From: JARLGU01 sp036504535
GTDB lineage: Bacteria; Armatimonadota; Armatimonadia; Armatimonadales; Capsulimonadaceae
Direction: 5' to 3'
NCBI GenBank assembly: GCA_036504535.1
Contig: DASXUY010000021.1
Coordinates: 113,456-177,455 of the forward strand
Length of the DNA stretch: 64,000 bases
In this document: one piece after another, positions 36,712-45,921 of the stretch
Position numbering within the stretch: position 1 is the stretch's first letter
How the letters are laid out: each line of letters starts with the position of its first letter
Notes under the pieces: generated by a model
The model's database searches: none
Told to the model about the DNA's origin: nothing
What the model saw: the letters and a program-made list of their open reading frames with translations, nothing else
Position numbers and translations under genes: made by a program

Positions 36712-37644
36712 CTACTTCCCACCGCTGCGCTCGCGTTCAGTCGTCACGGTCACACGGCTCCCATCGCTGGTCACGGTTACTGCGCCGTCTCGGGCGGTGA
36801 TGTACGGCGTCACATGGTGCTGCACCAGAGCGGCCATCGTCTGCGGCGCTGGATGGCCGTAGCGGTTGTGCGCGGCGCATGAGATCACGGCGACGCTCGG
36901 ACGGACGGCGCTCAGCCACTCGTCGGACGTGGCGTTGTGAGCCCCGTGGTGCCCACACTTCAACACATCACACTGCAAGCCGTTCGGATACGCTTCGATC
37001 ATGCTATCCTCCGCCTCGGTTTGCGCGTCCCCGGTGAGCATCAAATGCGTACGGCCATAAGTCACGCGCACCACTGTTGAGTAGTTGTTCACAGTGTCGT
37101 TGTTCGGCTCGGTACCGTACGGCTCCCCAGACCCTGGCGGGTTTAGAACATCCATCGCAACCTCACCGAGCTGGATGCGCATCCCGCGAACAGCCCTCTG
37201 TCGCGGCACGCGCCGTGCAGCGGTGTCATCGATGAACCTGCGGTACGCCTCCGCGTCGCACGGCAACACCGTTCCGTCGAGCACCCTGCCCACCGGAAGC
37301 GCACGCACCACGGCGCTTAGGCCGCCAACGTGATCGCCATGGGGATGCGTGAGGATGATCAAATCGACGCGGTTCACGCCCTCGTGGCGCAAAAACGGTA
37401 ACACAGTCTTCTCGCCGACATCGCTCACCTTGCTCAGATCCATGGAATCGTTGTGCCCGCCGCCGTCGATCAGCACAGTCTTCCCATTCGGCATGCGTAA
37501 GAAGATCGAATCACCCTGACCGACATCGATTGCGGTCATCGTGAGGAGCCCGTCATGTTTTGGAACGGTTTGGGTGATAGCCAGGTAGCCAAGCGCGAGG
37601 AGCACTGGGAGGAGAACGATAACGATAAGCTGTTTTCGCGACAT
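36712..37644 (-). CDS. ComEC/Rec2-like metallo-beta-lactamase fold protein
   Basis: A 310-residue protein with an N-terminal membrane anchor (LIVIVLLPVLLALGYLAI) and a metallo-beta-lactamase domain of the ComEC C-terminal type: AIDVGQGDSIFLR, LIDGGGHNDSMD, the metal motif ILTHPHGDHVGGL near residue 100, MLTGDAQTEAE and CDVLKCGHHGAHN. It lacks the ComEC transmembrane DNA channel, so it is a stand-alone homologue. Its active site should face outside the cytoplasm. A nuclease role is inferred. Confidence 0.86.
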   Translation of the reverse strand: MSRKQLIVIVLLPVLLALGYLAITQTVPKHDGLLTMTAIDVGQGDSIFLRMPNGKTVLIDGGGHNDSMDLSKVSDVGEKTVLPFLRHEGVNRVDLIILTHPHGDHVGGLSAVVRALPVGRVLDGTVLPCDAEAYRRFIDDTAARRVPRQRAVRGMRIQLGEVAMDVLNPPGSGEPYGTEPNNDTVNNYSTVVRVTYGRTHLMLTGDAQTEAEDSMIEAYPNGLQCDVLKCGHHGAHNATSDEWLSAVRPSVAVISCAAHNRYGHPAPQTMAALVQHHVTPYITARDGAVTVTSDGSRVTVTTERERSGGK

Positions 37645-37751
37645 GGGCGGTACACAGGTGCGTTGTCGTGCGCTGAACGGGAACGTCTTGGAAGGAGAAG
37701 GAGTTTCCTGAGCGTAAACCGTGATGATTTACGCTCAGGTGCGGTAGAATT

Positions 37752-37827
37752 TGGTGGAGCTAGCGGGATTCGAACCCGCGACCTCTTCAATGCGAATGAA
37801 GCGCTCTCCCAACTGAGCCATAGCCCC
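37752..37827 (-). tRNA. tRNA-Ala (anticodon CGC)
   Basis: On the minus strand the acceptor stem GGGGCTA pairs with TAGCTCC, including a G3-U70 pair, the main identity element of tRNA-Ala. The anticodon stem CTTCA/TGAAG encloses TTCGCAT, giving anticodon CGC. The T-arm contains GGTTCGAATCC, the discriminator is A and CCA is encoded. Confidence 0.97.
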
Positions 37828-37840
37828 GCGAACGGAAAGT

Positions 37841-37870
37841 ATAGTACCGAGTTGGCGGTCCGTTTGTCAA
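37841..37870 (-). promoter_or_regulatory. Promoter of tRNA-Ala
   Basis: On the minus strand TTGACA (37870-37865), an 18-bp spacer and TACTAT (37846-37841), ending 13 bp before the tRNA 5' end. This spacing matches the tRNA-Gln promoter in the window. Confidence 0.75.
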
Positions 37871-37886
37871 GACGAAGGTGTGGAAA

Positions 37887-38153
37887 ATGAGGAAAGGTCC
37901 CACGACAGATTTCTGCGATGCCTGCTTCGAGCCGTGGTTCCCAAGGAACTTCGACGCCGACGGCGAGCCCATGGACAACATTTGTGACGATTGCGCGGAC
38001 CTGATCGAGGAGGGCCACATCGGACTCAGCGAGGATGACGAGCGCCCGCCAATCTGCGCCTGCGGCGTCACGATGGTGGCAATGGAAGACGATGACGGCG
38101 ATATTTCGTGGGTCTGCGCGAACGATAATTGCCGCCTTACCGACGACTATTAA
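37887..38153 (+). CDS. Small four-knuckle zinc protein
   Basis: An 88-residue acidic protein with cysteines in C-x2-C pairs: CDAC, CDDC, then CAC and a final Cys pair near CANDNC. This would bind two zinc ions. The ATG at 37887 is preceded by GAAGG at 8 bp; a GTG 9 bp upstream is possible. Function is unknown. It is divergent from tRNA-Ala, whose promoter overlaps its upstream region. Confidence 0.65.
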   Translation: MRKGPTTDFCDACFEPWFPRNFDADGEPMDNICDDCADLIEEGHIGLSEDDERPPICACGVTMVAMEDDDGDISWVCANDNCRLTDDY

Positions 38154-38193
38154 AAGCAACGGCGCCGGGGTCTGCGATCAGTTGCCTGCACGA

Positions 38194-38952
38194 CTACTCG
38201 CCAACGCGAATATACGTCCCGCCGTCTTCACCGTGGAGCGTGTCTGCGCCAGCGACCACGTAGCGGTTCGATCCCGTATCGACCACTGTAGCGGCGCCGT
38301 CGGTCTGCATGATCCAGTGAGCAGAATCTGGAAACGATTCAGCCGAGGCATTGTTTTCGCGCCCGTCGGACTCGTAGGAGATACCGTCAGCACGGAAGAA
38401 CACGTACGTGCCGCTGCCGTCCTGCTTCACCCATCGCCCAATGGGGCTGAATGGCCTCGTCGACGGCGTCGCATCGGACGCGGGCGTGTTTTGAACCACA
38501 TCAGCCGTCGTCTCCCCTGCCCCGCTTCCCTGCGCTGCCTTCGCGGCTGCAGCCTTCGCTGCGGCTCGCTGAGCCGCAGTTGCGCTGGCAGCCGTCGCCG
38601 CGTCCGCAGCTGCCTGCGACATCTCTCGTGATCCTTGGAGACGGATCCGTTCAGCAGCGGCATTTTCGGCAGCGGTGCGCCGAGTAGGATCACCATAGCG
38701 GATAAATGACGACCTGGGAGGTTTTGCGGAAGTGCCTACTGGAATGCCATTCAACCGCTGAAACTCGAGGCGGGTCTGAGCCTGCCGGGATTCGCGATTG
38801 CGCTGGGTGACAACTGCGACGAGGCCGATGAGGACGATGGCGGCCAGAGTAATGACCACGACCGCAATCGGCGTCATGGTCCGCTCCAGGCCGTCCTCAG
38901 GTTTCGGCTGGGGCGCGTCAGGTGTTCTCGCAGGTTTTGGATCGACAGACAT
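38194..38952 (-). CDS. Single-pass membrane protein, Ala-rich
   Basis: A 252-residue protein of unknown function. A short Pro-rich cytoplasmic segment leads to one transmembrane helix (TPIAVVVITLAAIVLIGLV) near residue 30, then an Ala/Glu-rich, probably helical stretch (about 100-145), and a beta-rich C-terminal domain of ~90 residues (IGRWVKQDGSGTYVFFRADG) resembling small lipocalin-like or DUF-type folds. The ATG at 38952 is chosen; the frame extends 24 codons upstream with a poor N-terminus. Confidence 0.6.
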   Translation of the reverse strand: MSVDPKPARTPDAPQPKPEDGLERTMTPIAVVVITLAAIVLIGLVAVVTQRNRESRQAQTRLEFQRLNGIPVGTSAKPPRSSFIRYGDPTRRTAAENAAAERIRLQGSREMSQAAADAATAASATAAQRAAAKAAAAKAAQGSGAGETTADVVQNTPASDATPSTRPFSPIGRWVKQDGSGTYVFFRADGISYESDGRENNASAESFPDSAHWIMQTDGAATVVDTGSNRYVVAGADTLHGEDGGTYIRVGE

Positions 38953-39055
38953 CTGTTTCTCGCCGTCTCCAACTGAGCATAACCGCCAACAACAGCAGCG
39001 ACTACTAATGACGCATTCTACCACGCCGAGCTAAAAATGTCATGAAGGCGCCCGT

Positions 39056-39991
39056 TCACTTATGCACCAGCGCGATCGCATCTGGCACCGTGACCGTTGT
39101 TGACCGCGGCGACTGTATCGCACCATTTTGCATGTAGCTCAGTTGCGTGGATGCCCCCCCATCAAGGCACATCGCCCTGTGGACCTTCGTCCCGTGGACC
39201 CGCTGAAAGTACGACGCTACCTGATCTGCAAGCTCCGCGTACGTCAACCGCGACCCGATCCCCATCACGAAATGGACAGGCTTGCCTACAGACACATCGT
39301 ATGCCACGAAAGTCCTCGCAGTGCTGATATCGTTCACCAACCGCTCCTCGTGGTCGGTCACCACCTTGCGGCCACTGCGGATCAACGTCGGACCGCACCC
39401 AACAGCCTCCGCCGCGTTCCACCGGTAACCACCGTGAGGATCAGTAGGCTGCGAATAAGCATATACCCACGGCCCACCCTTACTTGCAGTGGCACCCCAT
39501 ACTATCTGCGGCTGACCAGCCGAATTGATCCCGAATGCACTGCGCACATACGTCCCGGCCTTCCCATGGAGCGGCGGTGCGTGCTGAATGACGCGGCCCT
39601 TCGAGACCACTAAGCCAATCAGCTCCTTGCGCGAGTCAGTCCCAGTCCCGAAATACGCACCATTCATGGCTGCAAGCGCGTGAGATCGGTCCAGCCAATC
39701 GTACGGAGTATACGACGCCCCCATCAGTCGGCCCTTCTCGACCTTCAGCCCTTCGGTCAGGATAGCTGGCCGATATGCTGCGGATTGGAGGTCTACATCG
39801 ATGATGTCTATGCCGCTCGCGGTCCCCGTCGGAAATGCCGCATGCACCACTCCGGGTGCAAGTGTCTCGGTCACAGCGGTAGTCGGCGCAGACACCGCAA
39901 CGTCCGTGGTGAGTTTGTTCCCGCACGACGATATGCTGAGCGTTGCAATCGCAGCGACTCCTAAGGTGATGGCGGTGCGCTGGGCCGTCAA
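39056..39991 (-). CDS. Phosphodiester glycosidase (NAGPA-like) lipoprotein
   Basis: A 311-residue protein with a lipoprotein signal peptide ending in SISSC, so anchored on the membrane. The body matches the NAGPA domain of phosphodiester glycosidases: LAAMNGAYFGTGTDSRKELIG, VGCGPTLIRSG and CLDGGASTQLSYMQNG. The family cleaves GlcNAc-1-phosphodiesters and is often linked to teichoic-acid or exopolysaccharide turnover. The start is a TTG at 39991, whose bases overlap the TGA of the upstream glcD gene by three positions, suggesting coupled translation. Confidence 0.85.
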   Translation of the reverse strand: MTAQRTAITLGVAAIATLSISSCGNKLTTDVAVSAPTTAVTETLAPGVVHAAFPTGTASGIDIIDVDLQSAAYRPAILTEGLKVEKGRLMGASYTPYDWLDRSHALAAMNGAYFGTGTDSRKELIGLVVSKGRVIQHAPPLHGKAGTYVRSAFGINSAGQPQIVWGATASKGGPWVYAYSQPTDPHGGYRWNAAEAVGCGPTLIRSGRKVVTDHEERLVNDISTARTFVAYDVSVGKPVHFVMGIGSRLTYAELADQVASYFQRVHGTKVHRAMCLDGGASTQLSYMQNGAIQSPRSTTVTVPDAIALVHK

Positions 39992-41412
39992 CAGTCTATG
40001 GCCCCAAGTCGCCCGGCGATCTCGAATGAGCAGCCGTGGCTTGCAGGCAAAACCTTGTCAGGGTTGCAAAGACCGTGCGGGTTGAACACATCGCGCACAC
40101 GCTTCATCGCATCCAGCGTCTCTGGCGGGAAAAGCATCGGCATATAGTCGCGCTTCTCGACACCAATACCATGCTCGCCCGACAGCGTGCCGCCCACTTC
40201 GAGGCAGATCTCTAGGATCTCCCGATTCGCCTCCACCACACGGCTCACTTCCGCGCGGTCGCGTCCATCAAAAAGCACCACAGGGTGAAGATTGCCGTCG
40301 CCTGCATGGAAAACGTTGGCAATCCGAAGGCCATACTTCTGCCCTACCGCCGCAATACGCCGCAGCACCACTGGGAGCGTGGAACGCGGAATAACACCAT
40401 CCTGCGTGACACACGACGGCGCCAGCCTGCCCAGGGTCCCAACAGCCTTCTTGCGCGCTGCCCACAGCTTGGCACGCTCCAACGCATCCTTAGCGCTCCG
40501 AACTTCGCGTGCGCCCGTCGCGCGGCATATCTCATATGCCTGCGCTGCAGCTTCATCGAGGCCAGCCTCAACACCGTCCAGCTCAATGATTAGCACCGCT
40601 TCAGCGTCCAGCGGAAAGCCGTAATGGAATGCCGCCTCGACCGCTCTAATTACGGTGGCGTCCATCATCTCCAGCGCCGCCGGCGTGATCCCGGCGGCAA
40701 TAATGGCGGAGACCGTCTCAGTGGCCGCATCCACGGTGTCGAACACGGCTAACAGCGTTCGCACACCCTCCGGCACATTGGTCAGCCGCACCGTAGCTCG
40801 AGTCACAATTCCAAGCGTCCCCTCGCCGCCGCAAACTAGCCCCACAAGGTCGTAACCCGTAAAATCTTCTGTCTTATCGCCAAGCGTGACGATCTCGCCG
40901 CTCGGAAGAACCAATTCTACCGCCAGCACGTGGTTCACCGTGACGCCGTACTTGAGCGTGTGTGGCCCGCCCGCATTATTGCCAATATTGCCGCCCAGCG
41001 TCGATGCCCCCTGGGATGACGGATCGGGAGCGTAGTGCAGACCATCACGTGTCACCGCCTTAGTCAGCATCACGTTCACCGCCCCCGCCTCGGCGGTCAT
41101 TGTGCGGTTACGCAAATCAATCTCGATGATGCGCGTCATGCGGGCAAGGCCAATAAGAACGCCGCCCGGCACCAGTACCCCGCCCGCAAGGCCCGTCCCG
41201 GCCCCACGAGGAGCGAACGGCACCCCATGGCTGTTACAGAGCTTGACGATTGCCGAGACCTCGGCAGTCGTTGTGGGAAGGACGGTACAAAGAGGAATCG
41301 CTGCCTCAAGTGGAAAAGCATCGTTCTGATAAGTCATCCGTTCAGCCGGAGATGACAAAACGGCTTCTTTGCCCAGAAGGTCGATGAAAGATTTGATAAG
41401 ATCACTGGCCAT
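39988..41412 (-). CDS. glcD: Glycolate/D-lactate oxidase FAD subunit
   Basis: A 474-residue FAD-linked oxidase of the vanillyl-alcohol-oxidase fold. The N-terminal PP-loop is FAPRGAGTGLAGG; the C-terminal half has NVFHAGDGNLHP and SGEHGIGVEKRDYMPMLF, typical of GlcD. GlcD oxidises glycolate to glyoxylate, usually with GlcE and GlcF. Those partners are not adjacent, so this may be a single-component D-2-hydroxyacid dehydrogenase. Its stop overlaps the TTG start of the phosphodiester glycosidase gene, so the two share a transcript. Confidence 0.93.
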   Translation of the reverse strand: MASDLIKSFIDLLGKEAVLSSPAERMTYQNDAFPLEAAIPLCTVLPTTTAEVSAIVKLCNSHGVPFAPRGAGTGLAGGVLVPGGVLIGLARMTRIIEIDLRNRTMTAEAGAVNVMLTKAVTRDGLHYAPDPSSQGASTLGGNIGNNAGGPHTLKYGVTVNHVLAVELVLPSGEIVTLGDKTEDFTGYDLVGLVCGGEGTLGIVTRATVRLTNVPEGVRTLLAVFDTVDAATETVSAIIAAGITPAALEMMDATVIRAVEAAFHYGFPLDAEAVLIIELDGVEAGLDEAAAQAYEICRATGAREVRSAKDALERAKLWAARKKAVGTLGRLAPSCVTQDGVIPRSTLPVVLRRIAAVGQKYGLRIANVFHAGDGNLHPVVLFDGRDRAEVSRVVEANREILEICLEVGGTLSGEHGIGVEKRDYMPMLFPPETLDAMKRVRDVFNPHGLCNPDKVLPASHGCSFEIAGRLGAIDC

Positions 41413-41496
41413 AGTCTATTGTGACATATAGACGGCGTCGCTGGGAATCGAACCGGCGTGAACTTTGCCGCATTTGGCAGCACCAACACCACATAA

Positions 41497-42099
41497 ATGA
41501 AACCACCAAGTCGAGAATCAACCACAGTCTCCTGCCGCAACGCCGACCAGGTTCTCATCTGCCTATTCTGGCTAGCCCTGGCCCCCATCGGCGGAGTCCT
41601 TTGGTTTGTACTCGCCCTCGTTGGTCTCGATGGATTATGGTTCGGTAAGCTGATTGAAGAAATAATGACGGGCGTCTACGGTTCCGCAAAAGCAACGGAC
41701 GCATCGCTGCATTTGAGAGTTCCGGGAGACACGAACCCATTTTGGCCGCAAACTGTCAAAATGCCCTGGAGCAAGCTTGTACAAGGCGTAACGTCTGCTG
41801 GCGCGCTCGTGCTCATCTACGATGCAAGAAAGGTTGACCTTCCAACCTGCCTGGAGTTTAGCCGCGACTTGCAGCGCCTTGTGGCCAATCGTTGCGTCGC
41901 CATAGAATCGTTACGAGAACACCTACCTGAAATAATGGAAAGCAGCCTGGGCGAAAGGGGATTCGTGGAGGTGGTGGATTTGATCTTTTCGGGACGCGAA
42001 AAGCAAGCCATTGAAATACTACACGGTCATGGATTGGCATCGAGCGCGATAGAACTCGCCGAGCAGCTAAAACGGGCTGTCTGGTCACGAACAAGCTGA
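41497..42099 (+). CDS. Hypothetical protein with N-terminal membrane hairpin
   Basis: A 200-residue protein of unknown function. One or two hydrophobic segments (ICLFWLALAPIGGVLWFVLALVGL) near residues 20-50 anchor it; the remainder is soluble, mixed helical. No recognised motif. The ATG at 41497 has no clear ribosome-binding site. It is divergent from glcD, 84 bp away. Confidence 0.5.
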   Translation: MKPPSRESTTVSCRNADQVLICLFWLALAPIGGVLWFVLALVGLDGLWFGKLIEEIMTGVYGSAKATDASLHLRVPGDTNPFWPQTVKMPWSKLVQGVTSAGALVLIYDARKVDLPTCLEFSRDLQRLVANRCVAIESLREHLPEIMESSLGERGFVEVVDLIFSGREKQAIEILHGHGLASSAIELAEQLKRAVWSRTS

Positions 42100-42136
42100 C
42101 CGCTAGCTACACGCGCCCATGCTGCGAAGCCGCTTC

Positions 42137-42979
42137 CTACCCGCGTCGCGCACCTTCGTCGGGCTTATCGCTGTCGTTGCTCTTCATCGGTGTCGACAAC
42201 ACGCGAACCCCGACCATCATGATCATGACCACAGCGTACACGGTCAGCATCAATGGGTCGTTGGGGTTCTTCGCAGCGGCTTGCGAGCCTGCCAGTGCCC
42301 CGAATAGCGCGCCAAACGACACCCAGGTCGACGAACGAGGCTCAGCCAGACCACGACGCGCATACGCAAGCGCCGCAGGCACCGAGTTGAACAGCAAAAT
42401 GGCCACCGCGCAGCCTTGCGCGCCAAACATCGGCGCTCCAGCGATGTAATACAGCGCGGGAACGATCAACAGGCCAGCTAGGTCGAGGAGGCGACCAAAG
42501 AAGCCAGCAAGTACTCCCAAGAGCACCGACGAAACAAACCAGAGCGATGATCGGAAGAAGTGCGGGGCAAACGCGCCAACATGCACTTTGCCAAACGCGT
42601 CACAGATCATGATCGCCGCTAGAACGAAGCCCACCAGCGCCCCGATACCCCGGCCAGCCCGGATCGCGCGCGGCTTACCCGCGACCAGCTTCTGACCACC
42701 AGCGGCCCCTGCCATGAAGCCGACCGCAACGCCCACCGTGATTCCGGCATCGATGCTCTGATGCTGCGTGTACGCCAAAATACCTGTCAGCGCACTAAAC
42801 GACGTGATCGCAAGCGCCGACCCGATCAGTCGCGCATCCTTGATGCCGACTAGCCACGCGAGGAGCGGCACGACTATATAAGAGTTCGTCATGCCGGTAA
42901 GCCCCGTCAAAATGCCGCAGGGGACACCGACGAGGACGAGGATCAGGTTCTTGAGGTACGATAAGTTGGGGCGTGCCAT
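42137..42979 (-). CDS. TauE/SafE-family sulfite/sulfonate exporter-like permease
   Basis: A 280-residue membrane protein with about eight helices in two repeats. The first helix has the family pattern VLVGVPCGILTGLTG, and the second half has LLGVLAGFFGRLLDLAGLLIVPAL. Family members move sulfur-containing anions or other small organic anions across the membrane; the substrate is not readable. The ATG at 42979 starts the conserved part; an in-frame ATG 21 bp upstream is possible. It is divergent from lipB, 33 bp apart. Confidence 0.9.
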   Translation of the reverse strand: MARPNLSYLKNLILVLVGVPCGILTGLTGMTNSYIVVPLLAWLVGIKDARLIGSALAITSFSALTGILAYTQHQSIDAGITVGVAVGFMAGAAGGQKLVAGKPRAIRAGRGIGALVGFVLAAIMICDAFGKVHVGAFAPHFFRSSLWFVSSVLLGVLAGFFGRLLDLAGLLIVPALYYIAGAPMFGAQGCAVAILLFNSVPAALAYARRGLAEPRSSTWVSFGALFGALAGSQAAAKNPNDPLMLTVYAVVMIMMVGVRVLSTPMKSNDSDKPDEGARRG

Positions 42980-43012
42980 AAGTTGTGATTTCGCCCGCAT
43001 TGTACCAGAAAT

Positions 43013-43693
43013 ATGAAGCTCCCTTGTCGATATCAATCGTTGCCCACTCCGATCCCGTACGACGAAGCGTACGCCCTTCAGCTTGCGGTCCACGGCCAGC
43101 GCGCTCGAAACGAGGTCGTCGACACGCTCTTGCTTCTCGAACACCCCGCTGTAATCACAGTGGGTCGCGGATCAAAAGGGCGCGGCGACCTTCTCACGTC
43201 TCCTGAGGAACTCAACCGTAAGGGGATAGCGTATGTCGAAACAGACCGCGGCGGCGAAATGACCTATCATGCGCCCGGCCAATTAGTCGGTTACGCCATC
43301 ATGGACCTCTCGGCAAGGGGACGAGACCTGCACGTGTTCCTTCGAGACCTGGAGCAAACCATCATCGATACACTTGCCGAATTCGATGTGACCGGTAGCC
43401 GTAAGCCCGGCCTCACTGGAGTTTGGGTTGGCGAACAGAAGATCTGCGCAATGGGAATCAAAGTCTCACGATGGGTAAGCATGCACGGCTTCGCGCTCAA
43501 CATAGCTCCCAACATGGCGCCGTTCCGCGAAGATCTCATCCCGTGCGGCATCCGCGACAAAGGCGTCGTGTCCCTTGCCGAATTAGGCAGGAGTGTCAAT
43601 CGATCGACAATTGAAATGGCCTACCTGCGGTCATTCGCCAACGTGTTCAATGTGGATATTGCAGCCGCCAACGTATCCGCCACTACTATTTAG
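43013..43693 (+). CDS. lipB: Octanoyl-ACP:protein octanoyltransferase
   Basis: A 226-residue enzyme transferring octanoate from ACP to lipoyl domains. The core motifs are present: ITVGRGSKGRGDLL, RGGEMTYHAPGQLVGYAIMD, VWVGEQKICAMGIKVSRW (the Lys/Gly-rich region of the active site) and IPCGIRDKGV, which supplies the catalytic Cys. Length is typical. lipA is not seen nearby. Confidence 0.96.
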   Translation: MKLPCRYQSLPTPIPYDEAYALQLAVHGQRARNEVVDTLLLLEHPAVITVGRGSKGRGDLLTSPEELNRKGIAYVETDRGGEMTYHAPGQLVGYAIMDLSARGRDLHVFLRDLEQTIIDTLAEFDVTGSRKPGLTGVWVGEQKICAMGIKVSRWVSMHGFALNIAPNMAPFREDLIPCGIRDKGVVSLAELGRSVNRSTIEMAYLRSFANVFNVDIAAANVSATTI

Positions 43694-43727
43694 ACAGTTT
43701 TTGAGAGGTAAAAGGTATACTTCGCGC

Positions 43728-44009
43728 ATGAAGGTTCGCGTCAAACTCACAATCGAAGATCGCAATATCGACGAAGTCATGGAGGCGCCGGACGCCGCGA
43801 CGCTGCTCGCCAAAGCCAAGGATCGCGTCGCCAAAGAGCTTGGATGGAAGGGCTTCTTCCTGAAAGCGCTCACGCCTGTCCAGTTCGCTCAGGAGGCAGT
43901 GAAGCGATTCAATGAAGCGACGGGAAATAACCATCCCCTGCCCGCTTCAGCCGAGGAGTTTCTTGAGTTCGGTAAGTCGACGGGATACCTCACCGTACTC
44001 GAACCGTAG
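43728..44009 (+). CDS. Hypothetical 93-aa protein
   Basis: A 93-residue soluble protein of unknown family. An N-terminal beta strand (MKVRVKLTIED) is followed by an amphipathic helix (AATLLAKAKDRVAKELGW), reminiscent of small HicB-like or DUF-type folds, but no partner toxin is adjacent. The ATG at 43728 is preceded by AAAGG 12 bp away. It follows lipB after 34 bp and may be cotranscribed. Confidence 0.5.
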   Translation: MKVRVKLTIEDRNIDEVMEAPDAATLLAKAKDRVAKELGWKGFFLKALTPVQFAQEAVKRFNEATGNNHPLPASAEEFLEFGKSTGYLTVLEP

Positions 44010-44049
44010 TGCCGAGCGGCTGCCTAGCCGCCATACGAAGGATAAGAGC

Positions 44050-44784
44050 ATGATAGACTGCGACAATATGCCTCTGTTCCCCCTGCAAACGGTCCTTTTC
44101 CCGGGAATGACCATCCCGCTGCACATCTTTGAGCAGCGCTATCGTCTCATGATCGAGCAATGCTTGGCGTCAAACTCCCCGTTCGGCATCGTCCTGATCA
44201 CCCACGGCTCTGATGTCGACGACGGCAGTGGACCGCCCACCATCTGCCGTATCGGCTGTCTCGCGCGGATAGTCCGTAGTGAAGAGTTAGCCGATGGCAG
44301 GTTCTTTGTTGAGGTTTCAGGGGACAAGCGGTTCGAGATCGAAGAAACATCGGACTCCGAGCCTTACCTTACTGGCAAGATAACTACCATTGACGACGCC
44401 GATGCCTATGACGAGCAGCTCGAACCGCTCTACGAAAGCGTCAGCAACCGATTCCGCATCTACGTTAAGCGCCTCATGGAGCGGCTGAATCGGACGGTCA
44501 GCGTTATTCAGCTACCGACAGACCCTTCAGCGTTGTCATTCGCAGTCGCGGGTGCGCTCGATATTCCGACCGTCGACAAGCAGGCCCTTCTTGAAGTTCC
44601 GACAACTGGTGCGCGCCTCCAAATGGAGGTTGCGATTCTCGACAGCTCGCCGTCCCCGACCAGCCTTGAGAGCGTCGAGCCCATCGAGCCGCCGACACAA
44701 AAGCCGAAATCGCCATTGACCGATAAAGCGAAGGTAACGCCACTCACGGCGGCGGATATGAAGGACAAGCTCTCCCGCAACTGA
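44050..44784 (+). CDS. Lon N-terminal-domain-like (LON substrate-binding) protein
   Basis: A 244-residue protein dominated by the Lon N-terminal fold: MPLFPLQTVLFPGMTIPLHIFEQRYRLM at the start, RIGCLARIVRSEELADGRFF, and GDKRFEIEE. No AAA+ or protease domain is present, so it is a stand-alone LON-domain protein as seen widely in bacteria, with unknown role (proposed: substrate adaptor). The C-terminal ~50 residues are Pro/Thr/Lys-rich and disordered. AAGG precedes the ATG at 44050 by 8 bp. Confidence 0.88.
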   Translation: MIDCDNMPLFPLQTVLFPGMTIPLHIFEQRYRLMIEQCLASNSPFGIVLITHGSDVDDGSGPPTICRIGCLARIVRSEELADGRFFVEVSGDKRFEIEETSDSEPYLTGKITTIDDADAYDEQLEPLYESVSNRFRIYVKRLMERLNRTVSVIQLPTDPSALSFAVAGALDIPTVDKQALLEVPTTGARLQMEVAILDSSPSPTSLESVEPIEPPTQKPKSPLTDKAKVTPLTAADMKDKLSRN

Positions 44785-44874
44785 GCTGAAAGCCCCCACA
44801 GCGTCACAGCCAGCCAGAACGCGCTGGACGTCCCGTACTCATCCCCACAACCGCATACACAAGGACATTGTTCG

Positions 44875-45843
44875 ATGACTGATATTGATAGGCGTACCGA
44901 GATCGAAAGAAAGTTGGAGGCGGAATCAGCACAGCGAAGTGAATCGTCAAGCGCTGTAGAGACGATCGAATCCCCTCAAAGCGGCACGCCGTCGCAACCA
45001 TGGCCGAGCCAACAACACCAGACCCCGCCTGTCACGCAGCCTAAGCAAGGAATTCTGGCGAAGTGGAAAGATGGCGGTGGCCTGCTCGGTGGGATAGCCA
45101 CATTCCTGATACTCGTTTTCAAGTTTCTCGCGCCAGCCATCGCCCTCCTCGGTAAGCTAAAGTTCGTCCTGTTCGCACTGAAGGGCATCCTCATCACTTC
45201 AGCGTCAATGGTCGTCTCGGCATTCGCTTACTCCACCCGATACGGGTGGGCGTTCGGCATTGGTCTGGTCCTGCTTATCTTCATCCATGAATGTGGACAC
45301 GCCGTTGCTGGCATTATGAAGGGCATGAAGCCAGGGCTGATGCTGTTCATCCCGTTCATGGGAGCATTTGTGACGATTGGTGAGGGCAAGTCACTGGAAG
45401 AGGACGCCTTCATAGGCATCATGGGGCCGGTATTCGGGACACTTGCCTGCATCGGGTGCAGCGTCCTGTTCTTTACCACAGGCAACCCTCTCTTTGCGGG
45501 CCTGGCGTACTTCGGCTACTTTATGAACCTCTTCAACCTCGCCCCGACCGTGCCTCTCGACGGCGGCTGGATTGTGCCGCTCTTCTCGCCCAAATTGCTG
45601 GCGTTCGGTGTGGTCATTTTAGTCCTGTTCGGCTTCCGCAACCCGATGATCTGGGTTCTGGGGGTGCTGAGCATTCCTCGCATCATCAGCGGATGGAAAG
45701 CTGACCCCAAGACTCAGCCGTACTACCAGGTATCTACCAAGACGAAGGTGGCTTATGGGTTTGCGTATGCTGGCCTCGCAGGTTTCCTGGCGATTGCCAT
45801 GATGCTGAGTCACGACATGATGTCTGGCATCATGAGCCGCTAG
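44875..45843 (+). CDS. Site-2 protease family (M50) membrane protein
   Basis: A 322-residue membrane metallopeptidase homologue. After a ~60-residue Pro/Gln-rich cytoplasmic segment there are several hydrophobic helices. Zinc motif HECGH (residues ~138-142) and the second motif NLAPTVPLDGGW (~221-232), typical of S2P proteases, are both present, so the active site looks intact. Such proteins cleave anti-sigma factors and other membrane substrates within the bilayer. The substrate is unknown. Confidence 0.9.
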   Translation: MTDIDRRTEIERKLEAESAQRSESSSAVETIESPQSGTPSQPWPSQQHQTPPVTQPKQGILAKWKDGGGLLGGIATFLILVFKFLAPAIALLGKLKFVLFALKGILITSASMVVSAFAYSTRYGWAFGIGLVLLIFIHECGHAVAGIMKGMKPGLMLFIPFMGAFVTIGEGKSLEEDAFIGIMGPVFGTLACIGCSVLFFTTGNPLFAGLAYFGYFMNLFNLAPTVPLDGGWIVPLFSPKLLAFGVVILVLFGFRNPMIWVLGVLSIPRIISGWKADPKTQPYYQVSTKTKVAYGFAYAGLAGFLAIAMMLSHDMMSGIMSR

Positions 45844-45921
45844 CCAATTCAATTCTCCGCGCCACCTGTAACACTAAGCCGTCGATGGCTGTTATATCGT
45901 CTATAGTTGACGGAGGACAGA

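Noticed and set aside
41432..41490. tRNA-like T-arm (GGGAATCGAACC on the plus strand) in the glcD upstream gap
   Set aside because: The T stem does not pair, no acceptor stem partner or CCA is present and no D or anticodon arm can be built. A chance or decayed fragment.
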